This document shows, one piece after another, positions 1 to 4,931 of a DNA stretch of 11,323 nt. Position 1 is the stretch's first letter; every line of letters begins with the position of its first letter. The position numbers and the translations under genes are program-made. The notes under the pieces were generated by a model. The model made no database searches. It saw only the letters and a program-made list of their open reading frames with translations, and was not told where the DNA came from. Location of the stretch: the NCBI GenBank assembly GCA_036732565.1, contig DAINCF010000213.1, positions 1-11,323 on the forward strand, read 5' to 3'. This DNA comes from JAIVJN01 sp036732565 (lineage in GTDB: Bacteria > Acidobacteriota > Vicinamibacteria > Vicinamibacterales > UBA2999).

Positions 1-25
1 GGGGCGGTTCGCGAACCGCCCCTAC
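1..25. repeat. Palindromic repeat, TTCGCGAA-centred (copy 1)
   Basis: The sequence GGGGCGGTTCGCGAACCGCC followed by CCTAC is a near-perfect palindrome centred on TTCGCGAA. Its left end is cut by the window edge. Twenty-four bases (2-25) recur exactly at 7529-7552, so this is a dispersed repeat and not a chance hairpin. It lies just beyond the 3' end of the leftward Nudix gene, where it could act as an RNA hairpin at the transcript end. There is no T-tract, so an intrinsic terminator is not shown. Confidence 0.8.
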
Positions 26-31
26 ACGAGC

Positions 32-75
32 CTCAGGTCACAGGTCTCGGGTCTCGAGTCGCCAACGTCTCAAGT
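32..75. repeat. Degenerate heptanucleotide tandem repeat at the Nudix 3' end
   Basis: Read on the + strand this is CTCAGGT, CACAGGT, CTCGGGT, CTCGAGT, then a 9-base unit CGCCAACGT, then CTCAAGT. The heptamer phase is kept across the first four units. The run covers the last codons and stop of the Nudix gene and so encodes its C-terminal tail. A similar run lies at 1988-2008. The pattern resembles the short tandemly repeated heptamers (STRR) known in cyanobacteria. The comparison is by type only. Confidence 0.5.
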
Positions 76-542
76 AGGCGTTCCAGCCGATCGAGCAGCG
101 GCACCTGCCCCGGCAGAAGTCGGCGTCGCGCGTCGGGCAGCGAGAACCACTCGGCGCGATCGACTTCCGGATACGTTTGCTTGCGGCCGGAGCCTCTCGG
201 CCATTCCATCGAGAACGTGCTGCTCTTCAGCTGCGCGAGATCGAAGTCGCCTTCCACCGCCCACGCGTGAACGGTCTTGCCGCCCGGCTGCTTCACGGAC
301 GACAGCGACACGAGGTCACCCTCCGCCCGTGCGCCCGTCTCTTCGGTCAACTCGCGCCTGGCTGCGTCCAGCAATTCCTCTCCGTCTTCGGGCTGCCCTT
401 TCGGGATCGACCACACGCCGAGATCCTTGTTGGCCCAGAAGGGACCGCCAGGATGCACCAGCAGCACCTCGACCGATGCCGATGTGCGTCGAAACAGGAT
501 CATGCCCGCGGCAATCTTCGCGGGCGACTTCGCGGCCTTCAT
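33..542 (-). CDS. Nudix hydrolase (NUDIX/MutT family)
   Basis: A 169-residue soluble protein with an intact Nudix box GX5EX7REUXEEXGU: Gly49, Glu55, Arg63-Glu64, Glu67-Glu68, Gly70. The box glutamates bind the metal ion needed to cleave nucleoside diphosphates linked to another group (X). The motif before the box, GVWSIPKGQPEDGE (42-55), and the flanking beta strands fit the small single-domain Nudix proteins that act on dinucleoside polyphosphates or NTPs. The substrate cannot be read from sequence. There is no signal peptide, so it is cytosolic. The ATG at 542 is preceded not by a Shine-Dalgarno sequence but by a TAAGCT box 7 bases upstream, which suggests a leaderless message. The last residues (RDPRPVT) are encoded by a heptamer repeat and are probably non-essential. 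The gene is divergent from the DUF3137-type gene. Confidence 0.93.
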   Translation of the reverse strand: MKAAKSPAKIAAGMILFRRTSASVEVLLVHPGGPFWANKDLGVWSIPKGQPEDGEELLDAARRELTEETGARAEGDLVSLSSVKQPGGKTVHAWAVEGDFDLAQLKSSTFSMEWPRGSGRKQTYPEVDRAEWFSLPDARRRLLPGQVPLLDRLERLLETLATRDPRPVT

Positions 543-549
543 GATTGCC

Positions 550-555
550 AGCTTA
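550..555 (-). promoter_or_regulatory. Candidate -10 box of the Nudix gene
   Basis: TAAGCT on the minus strand ends 7 bases before the Nudix ATG, so transcription would begin at or next to the start codon. I see no TTGACA-like -35 at 16-18 bases. The call rests on its position and on the similar TAnnnT boxes at 3887-3892 and 4917-4922. Confidence 0.35.
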
Positions 556-602
556 CACAGATTCGTAGATGCATCTAGTGGGATGTACCGTCGAGATCAC
601 CG

Positions 603-627
603 CCGGCCGTTCCGTAGGAACGGCCGG
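603..627. repeat. Perfect hairpin, 11-bp stem and 3-base loop, in a divergent intergenic region
   Basis: CCGGCCGTTCC - GTA - GGAACGGCCGG. It lies in the 543-788 gap between two divergent genes and so is not at a transcript end. No T-tract follows on either strand. It is more like a REP-type element or a cruciform/operator site than a terminator. A 12-base palindrome, TCCACTAGTGGA, lies at 678-689 in the same gap. I see no other convincing feature in the gap apart from the candidate -10 boxes. Confidence 0.6.
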
Positions 628-765
628 GAAACTCCTCCCCGAGCTCTCGGTAGATGGTAGTAATTCTGTTGATACTCTCCACTAGTGGACCCGAAATGCA
701 CAGAATCTCTCGGTTTAGTTGCTGCTGATGAGCTGTATCGCGGGTCGCGATCGGAGACCGTCTGC

Positions 766-771
766 TACTCT
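766..771 (+). promoter_or_regulatory. Candidate extended -10 box of the DUF3137-type gene
   Basis: TACTCT preceded by TGC gives the form TGnTAnnnT. It ends 17 bases before the ATG at 789, so a leader of about 10 bases would be made. No clear -35 and no Shine-Dalgarno sequence are visible. This is the weakest of the four proposed -10 boxes. Confidence 0.22.
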
Positions 772-788
772 GCGCTCAGCCGTTCTGA

Positions 789-1586
789 ATGCAAGAAGCT
801 CATCTGCGACAGTTCTTCGATTCGACCTTGGCGGCGAACGCGCAGGCCATCCAGCGAGATGCCCAGCGCATGACGCGGTTTCGCTTGCTGCGCCGACACG
901 CGCGGTTTGAATCCGAACAGTTGCGGCAACGGTTTGCCAGCGAGCTCGCGCAGCCGGTCGTCGAGCAACTGCGGCCGGGCTGGACCTACGACGCCGAGTC
1001 ATGGTTGACCCGCGACGAGCTCTTCGCGTCCAACCTCTTCCAGCGAATTCCGCTCACACGGTTCGACACCACGACCCGCATCGGCGGGCTCGCCCACGAT
1101 CTGCCGTTCGAGATGCACGAGGTCTCCGCGACGGGCGAGGGCGAGCGGCAGTACATGCGGATCCTGCTCATCGGCTTCCTCGCGCACCTCAGGCTGCCGT
1201 GGTCGATGCCGGGGAACATCCGTTTCTGTCATCAGCAGGCCGACAAGGCCTGGCGCCGGCCGGCGATGGATGGGTATCGGCTCGTCGAGGTCGCCGCGCT
1301 GCAAGGGCACTATTACGTGGATGCCACGCCGGACGCGCCACCGCTCGCCGCGCTTCCCAGACTCGTGGCGTCGATGGAGGACCTCAGCAAGCGCGGCTGG
1401 CGCGTGCACGTCGCGTGCGGCGGGCTCAGCGCGTGGGTGGCCATCGAGCAGTCGCGGACGTGGTTCGAGCCCCGCGCGCTGCCGCCCTATTCGGCAGACG
1501 ATGTGCTTCAGCTCGAAGCGGCGTTCAGCACGCTCGAGCGCGTCGCCTGCGAGCTCGGTCAGCTTCGGCCGGAACGTCTCTCCTGA
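789..1586 (+). CDS. DUF3137-like protein of unknown function
   Basis: A 265-residue protein without signal peptide or clear membrane segment. It has the pattern I associate with DUF3137: a segment VVEQLRPGWTYD (57-68), then ELFASNLF (77-84), then RIGGLAHDLPFEMHEVSA (97-114), a hydrophobic strand MRILLIGFLAHL (123-134), and near the C-terminus a strand with WVAIE then FEPR (216-229). Family members usually have transmembrane helices before this domain. Here only a charged, probably helical stretch (about 1-55) precedes it. No biochemical function is established for the family to my knowledge. The ATG at 789 is the earliest possible start because an in-frame TGA lies immediately before it. Met28 (870) is an alternative. 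The 3' end is one base from the convergent PH-domain gene, which leaves no room for a dedicated terminator. The family assignment is from memory of the motif pattern. Confidence 0.6.
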   Translation: MQEAHLRQFFDSTLAANAQAIQRDAQRMTRFRLLRRHARFESEQLRQRFASELAQPVVEQLRPGWTYDAESWLTRDELFASNLFQRIPLTRFDTTTRIGGLAHDLPFEMHEVSATGEGERQYMRILLIGFLAHLRLPWSMPGNIRFCHQQADKAWRRPAMDGYRLVEVAALQGHYYVDATPDAPPLAALPRLVASMEDLSKRGWRVHVACGGLSAWVAIEQSRTWFEPRALPPYSADDVLQLEAAFSTLERVACELGQLRPERLS

Positions 1587-1587
1587 T

Positions 1588-1962
1588 TCATTTGCAGTAG
1601 GTGGCCAGCGCCTGCTGCACCTCGAAGATCGCTTTGCCGCGCCTGAAGGTCTTCTGGATCGGCGTCGCGCCGCTCGAAATCCAGATCTTCAGTTCGGATT
1701 CCATGTCCATCACGCCGGCGGTCTCGACGGAGAAGTGCGAGATCGCCTTGTAGGGGATGGAGTGATACTCGGTCTTGACGCCGGTCATCCCCTGCTTGTC
1801 GACCATGATGAAGCGGCGGTCGGTGAAGATGAACAAGTCGCGCACGAGCGCGAACGCGCGCTCCACCGACTCGCCTTCGGCAAGAATCTGATCGAGATCG
1901 CGTTCGACGTCTTCGACGTCGGCTTCCGACGCGTTTCCCAGCAGTCGCGCGAGCAGACCCAT
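1588..1962 (-). CDS. Bacterial PH-domain protein (bPH, YvbH/YokE-like)
   Basis: A 124-residue protein beginning MGLLARLLGN. Almost all of it after residue 30 is one bacterial pleckstrin-homology-like domain. The family signature is very clear: RDLFIFTDRRFIMVDKQGMT, then TEYHSIPYKAISHFSVET, then ESELKIWISSG. Such domains form an open beta-barrel that assembles into oligomers. Their ligand is unknown and phospholipid binding should not be assumed. The frame stays open for 55 more codons upstream, but the ATG at 1962 is preceded by GGAGG with a 5-base spacer and the family usually starts here. Longer versions would run into the 3' end of the serine hydrolase gene. The stop is 56 bases downstream of that gene on the same strand, so the two may be co-transcribed. 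The final residues, ALATYCK, end next to the convergent DUF3137-type stop. Confidence 0.9.
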   Translation of the reverse strand: MGLLARLLGNASEADVEDVERDLDQILAEGESVERAFALVRDLFIFTDRRFIMVDKQGMTGVKTEYHSIPYKAISHFSVETAGVMDMESELKIWISSGATPIQKTFRRGKAIFEVQQALATYCK

Positions 1963-1967
1963 CTGAA

Positions 1968-1972
1968 CCTCC
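1968..1972 (-). promoter_or_regulatory. Shine-Dalgarno site that fixes the PH-domain start
   Basis: GGAGG on the minus strand, 5 bases before the ATG at 1962. It selects this internal Met over in-frame starts up to 2127. Its presence contrasts with the SD-less genes at 542, 3878 and 4932 and is consistent with translation from inside a longer message. Confidence 0.75.
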
Positions 1973-1987
1973 AGGCGGTTTGCGGGC

Positions 1988-2008
1988 CACAGGTCCCAAG
2001 TCCCAGGC
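1988..2008. repeat. Heptamer repeat, second locus
   Basis: CACAGGT, CCCAAGT, CCCAGGC in heptamer phase on the + strand, in the 56-base gap between the serine hydrolase stop and the PH-domain start. CACAGGT is identical to a unit at 39-45. As at the Nudix gene, the run sits at the 3' end of a leftward coding region. Confidence 0.4.
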
Positions 2009-2018
2009 CAGCGTGTTC

Positions 2019-3878
2019 TTATCTTGCCGCGCAGACGCCTTCGACCGCCGGCGCCAGCGTCGCCTGAGTGAGGCGACTCGACCCGGCATCCATCATAAGC
2101 GTCGACAGCATGGTGCCGCGGTCGCACGTCAAGCGAACGGTTGTACGCGTGGTGCCGTCGCCGGAGATGTGCTGGCCCACTCGACAGGCGCCATACTGAG
2201 CACGGGCGAGCTCCGTCTGCCGCTGGAGTCGCGCGAGGTCAACGCCCTCGCCCGCCACGGCCTTCGCCCGCGCATCGTCCCACGAGGAAATGAGGGACGC
2301 AATCGTCGACGCCGCCGACGACAGCGACGGTCCCGGAGGCAAGACCGATGCGACGGACAGATACTGCACCTTTGGTGGCATCGTCGGCGCGAGGGTCATC
2401 GAGACATCGAGCCAGCCACGATCGCAGGGCATGCGCCACGTGCCGCGGAGCGCATTCTCGACATCGATGGGCTCGCCCGACCGGCATGTGCCGTGGGTGC
2501 CGGCCAATTGCTGCAACCGCGCCTTTCGTGCCGCGGCGGATTCGTCCATGAACAGGTTGTCGGCCGCCATGTTCGCGGCCACCTGATCGTCCCAGCGCAC
2601 GATCAGATCGGAGATCACCTTGTGCTGAGTGAGCAGGGACTGTGATGGCGCCGCTTTACGGGCTTTCAGCGCACCGGTCTTCCCCAGGGCGTTCCACATC
2701 TCGTTGAACGCGCCACCCCAGCCCGTGTAGGTGACGTTGCCCATGGCAATGAGGCCGACGCCGTACTCGGGAAGCCATTGCATCTGCGAGCCGTACCCGG
2801 GCAGTCCGCCGCCGTGCGCGACGACCTGGCCGAACGCGCAGGTCTGCGCGATGCGGAGACCGTATCCGTAACCGCCGGCGTTCAGGACTGGGGTCGCGTC
2901 GATGGTGGGCTGCAGGGCCGTGCCGCGAATCGATCGCCAGACCTGTTGCATCTCCCGCACCGAGGCCCGCGTGAGCGGGCCGCGCTCGAGGTCGTTGCGT
3001 GGCGGAAAGCCGTCGAGGAGAAACGCGACCCACTTCGCGAGGTCGTGGGTGGACGTCCACAAGCCGCCCATGGCGCCGAACGATCCATGCGGCAGCAGCT
3101 CCTCCTCCTCCCATGTCGTGCCGATCCAGCGATAACCCTTCGCGAGGCGATCCCTGGGCACGGCGCTCACGTCGAGCATCGTCGACGTCATGCCCAACGG
3201 CTCGAGGATCTTCGATTGGAGGTAGCGGGCGTACGGCTGGCCGGAGACGCGCGCCACAATCTGTCCGAGGATCGCGAAGCCGTAGTTCGAGTACTCGTAT
3301 GCGGTGCCGGGCGCGTTCGAGAACGGAATGCCGTTGCGCATCCAGTCACTCATCAATCCATCGGTGCGCGCGAGCTGACGGTCGCCCCACGGGTTGTCCT
3401 CGGGAAAGCCCTCGGCATGCGACAGCAGATGCCGCACGGTGATTCGCGGTGAGTCCGACGTCGGGTACGTGAGCGTCTTCAGTTCCGGGACGTACTTCTC
3501 AGCCGGATCGTCGAGCGATACCCGGCCTTCGTCTCGGAGCTGAAGGATGGCGGCGGCCGTGAAGCTCTTCGTCATCGAGGCGATGCGAAAGATCGACTCC
3601 GGCGTGGCCGGCGCGTTGGCCGCGCGGTCGCGCACGCCGATGCCGGTGGCGAACACCAATTGCCCGTTGACGATCACGCCGACGGCGGCGCCGGGAACGT
3701 GGGCACGCCGGACGAAACCCTCGGCGATCCGCTGGATCTCCGGGAACGCGGATTCGAGTCCGGTCGTGATCGCGGCCGGCGCGGTCGGCTCGGCCACGAC
3801 CTGAGCCCGCGTCGCCGTCCCGGGGCCGAGCGTCACCAGCATCAGGATGCCGAGCGCCCGCGTCGCCTGAGTCATCAT
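2019..3878 (-). CDS. Secreted serine hydrolase, beta-lactamase/class C PBP fold, with duplicated C-terminal module
   Basis: A 619-residue protein. A signal peptide (hydrophobic about 8-19, likely cleaved after the TRA of TATRA at about 25) sends it to the periplasm or outside. The catalytic domain (about 45-400) has all three motifs: SMTK (101-104, nucleophile Ser101 and Lys104), YSN (196-198) and HGG (355-357). The family includes esterases, D-aminopeptidases, PBP4*-like proteins and class C beta-lactamases. The substrate cannot be decided, and antibiotic resistance should not be assumed. Residues about 420-619 are an unusual tail made of two similar modules, each with a WDD motif (429-431, 533-535), a Gly-x-Cys-Arg segment and CDRG (485-488, 585-588). 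The cysteine pairs Cys465/Cys485 and Cys565/Cys585 each have a spacing of 20 and are offset by exactly 100. ATG codons at 3878 and 3875 are both possible starts. No Shine-Dalgarno is seen, but TATAGT lies 8 bases upstream. Confidence 0.93.
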   Translation of the reverse strand: MMTQATRALGILMLVTLGPGTATRAQVVAEPTAPAAITTGLESAFPEIQRIAEGFVRRAHVPGAAVGVIVNGQLVFATGIGVRDRAANAPATPESIFRIASMTKSFTAAAILQLRDEGRVSLDDPAEKYVPELKTLTYPTSDSPRITVRHLLSHAEGFPEDNPWGDRQLARTDGLMSDWMRNGIPFSNAPGTAYEYSNYGFAILGQIVARVSGQPYARYLQSKILEPLGMTSTMLDVSAVPRDRLAKGYRWIGTTWEEEELLPHGSFGAMGGLWTSTHDLAKWVAFLLDGFPPRNDLERGPLTRASVREMQQVWRSIRGTALQPTIDATPVLNAGGYGYGLRIAQTCAFGQVVAHGGGLPGYGSQMQWLPEYGVGLIAMGNVTYTGWGGAFNEMWNALGKTGALKARKAAPSQSLLTQHKVISDLIVRWDDQVAANMAADNLFMDESAAARKARLQQLAGTHGTCRSGEPIDVENALRGTWRMPCDRGWLDVSMTLAPTMPPKVQYLSVASVLPPGPSLSSAASTIASLISSWDDARAKAVAGEGVDLARLQRQTELARAQYGACRVGQHISGDGTTRTTVRLTCDRGTMLSTLMMDAGSSRLTQATLAPAVEGVCAAR

Positions 3879-3886
3879 GCGGACAG

Positions 3887-3892
3887 ACTATA
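3887..3892 (-). promoter_or_regulatory. Candidate -10 box of the serine hydrolase gene
   Basis: TATAGT on the minus strand, preceded by GG, ends 8 bases before the ATG at 3878. This predicts a leaderless or nearly leaderless message. It is the best match to a standard -10 in the window. No -35 match is visible. The 98-base gap must also hold the start region of the divergent DUF4097-type gene. Confidence 0.42.
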
Positions 3893-3895
3893 CCG

Positions 3896-3923
3896 AAGGC
3901 CTCGCGGCTTCGCCGCTCGGAGG
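3896..3923. repeat. AGGCCTCGCG...CGCTCGGA repeat, isolated copy
   Basis: AAGGCCTCGCGGCTTCGCCG continues into CTCGGAGG. It contains a short internal hairpin (GCGGC-TTC-GCCGC). The outer ends match the four copies in the 4758-4914 cluster, so the DUF4097-type gene is flanked by the same repeat family. It occupies the middle of the divergent promoter gap. Confidence 0.6.
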
Positions 3924-3964
3924 CGCGGGCAACTTCCGGCTCGCTTTTCCCGTCTACTTACGGC

Positions 3965-3970
3965 GAGGTG
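3965..3970 (+). promoter_or_regulatory. Shine-Dalgarno site of the DUF4097-type gene
   Basis: GAGGTG with a 6-base spacer to the ATG at 3977. The in-frame GTG at 3968 lies inside this site, so it is unlikely to be the start. The ATG three codons later is preferred. Confidence 0.65.
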
Positions 3971-3976
3971 ACGCGT

Positions 3977-4759
3977 ATGGCCAGCCTTCGCGACTTCGCC
4001 GCTGCGGCCAGGCAAGCCCGTGTGTTGCCGCCGTTCGCCGCTTTGCTGTTGACCTTCTCACTGACCTCCCCGGCGGTCGCCCAGACGGAGACCGAAACCG
4101 TGGATCGCACGCTGACCGCGGCGCCGGGCAGCACGCTCCGGCTCAAGACGTTCTCGGGGCGCCTACGGATTACCGGCGCGGACGGCGATCAGGTGGTCAT
4201 TCACGCGGTCCGGAGGGCGACGCGCGATCGACTGCAGGACATCGCGCTGGACATCCAGCAATCGGGCACGCTGATCAGCATCGATGCCAACCAGCAACGC
4301 GTGCGGCGCCGCAACGACAACGTGGTGGAGACCGACTTCGAGATCCGCGTACCGCGGCAGACGACGCTGGAGATCAAGTCGTTCAGCGCACTGGTCACAA
4401 TCGACGGCGTGGCCGGATCGCATGTGGTCGACGGCTTCTCGGGCGATATCCGCCTGACCAGTGTTGCCGGCCCCACGCGCGTCAAATCGTTCAGCGGCCA
4501 CGTGGAGGTTCGGGCGGCGACCTGGAAAGACGGCGATGCGGTCCAGATCGACACCTTCAGCGGCGATGTGCGCCTCGCCCTGCCCGAAACCGCACGCGGC
4601 GACCTCTCGTTCAACAGCTTTTCGGGTCGGTTCGACAGCAGCCTTCCCGTCACCATGCAATCGAACAGTCGCCGCAACTTCCGCGGTCAGTTGAACGGCG
4701 GCGGCATGACCGACTTCCGCTTGAAGACCTTCAGCGGCTCAGTGACCATCGCTAAGTAG
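3977..4759 (+). CDS. Secreted DUF4097-type beta-repeat protein
   Basis: A 260-residue exported protein. The signal peptide has a hydrophobic core (about 17-30) and a likely cleavage after AVA (33-35) before QTETET. The rest is a repetitive all-beta pattern with a recurring K/D-x-F-S-G turn. The Phe positions are about 59, 136 (FSA variant), 154, 172, 194, 215 and 252, each followed by a strand such as RLRI, DIRL, HVEV, DVRL or SVTI. This matches the DUF4097 / putative auto-transporter adhesin-like families, thought to form a right-handed beta-helix. Their molecular role is not established, and they are often found with sigma/anti-sigma envelope-stress genes, which are absent here. Start ATG 3977 is chosen over GTG 3968 from the Shine-Dalgarno site. 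There are no cysteines and no C-terminal anchor. The stop codon TAG overlaps the first arm of the inverted repeat at 4758. Confidence 0.85.
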   Translation: MASLRDFAAAARQARVLPPFAALLLTFSLTSPAVAQTETETVDRTLTAAPGSTLRLKTFSGRLRITGADGDQVVIHAVRRATRDRLQDIALDIQQSGTLISIDANQQRVRRRNDNVVETDFEIRVPRQTTLEIKSFSALVTIDGVAGSHVVDGFSGDIRLTSVAGPTRVKSFSGHVEVRAATWKDGDAVQIDTFSGDVRLALPETARGDLSFNSFSGRFDSSLPVTMQSNSRRNFRGQLNGGGMTDFRLKTFSGSVTIAK

Positions 4760-4914
4760 GCCTCGCGACGCTCGGATGGCCTCGCGCCCACGGCGCTAGG
4801 AAGGAACAGCGGTTCTTACCCTCCACGAGCGCAGCGAGTGGCCTTCCGAGCGCCGCAGGCGCGAGGCCTTCGTGCGAGCGAAGCGAGTGCGCCGTCCGAG
4901 CGTCGCGAGGCCTT
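4758..4914. repeat. Nested inverted repeat of about 155 bp (AGGCCTCGCG family)
   Basis: The outer arms 4758-4779 and 4892-4913 are inverted copies with 21 of 22 bases matching. The inner arms 4778-4804 and 4842-4868 are inverted copies with 24 of 27 matching. The right half also holds two direct copies of CGAGCGMAGCGAGTG (from 4825 and from 4876). The shared core is AGGCCTCGCG followed by CGCTCGGA. A complete fold would give a long interrupted stem. The element fills the gap between the DUF4097-type and MFS genes, overlaps the former's stop codon, and could end its transcript or be a mobile REP/MITE-like cluster. No transposase or target-site duplication is evident. Confidence 0.8.
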
Positions 4915-4916
4915 GG

Positions 4917-4922
4917 TATGCT
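4917..4922 (+). promoter_or_regulatory. Candidate -10 box of the MFS gene
   Basis: TATGCT preceded by GG ends 9 bases before the GTG at 4932. It lies just outside the repeat cluster. No -35 or Shine-Dalgarno sequence is visible. The resemblance to GGTATAGT upstream of 3878 supports both calls. Confidence 0.4.
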
Positions 4923-4931
4923 GTCGGCTGC

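Noticed and set aside
603..627. Intrinsic terminator at the intergenic hairpin
   Set aside because: It lies between divergent starts, and no run of T follows on either strand.
1963..2127. N-terminal extension of the PH-domain protein by 55 residues
   Set aside because: It overlaps the hydrolase 3' end, looks like antisense or shadow sequence, and a good Shine-Dalgarno site precedes the internal ATG at 1962.
2019..3878. Calling the hydrolase an antibiotic-resistance beta-lactamase
   Set aside because: The SxxK, YxN and HGG motifs are shared by many esterases and peptidases of the same fold, and there is no AmpR-type regulator or other sign of a resistance role.
4758..4914. Insertion sequence with terminal inverted repeats
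   Set aside because: The span is too short for a transposase, no target-site duplication is visible, and the arms are nested copies of one short repeat.
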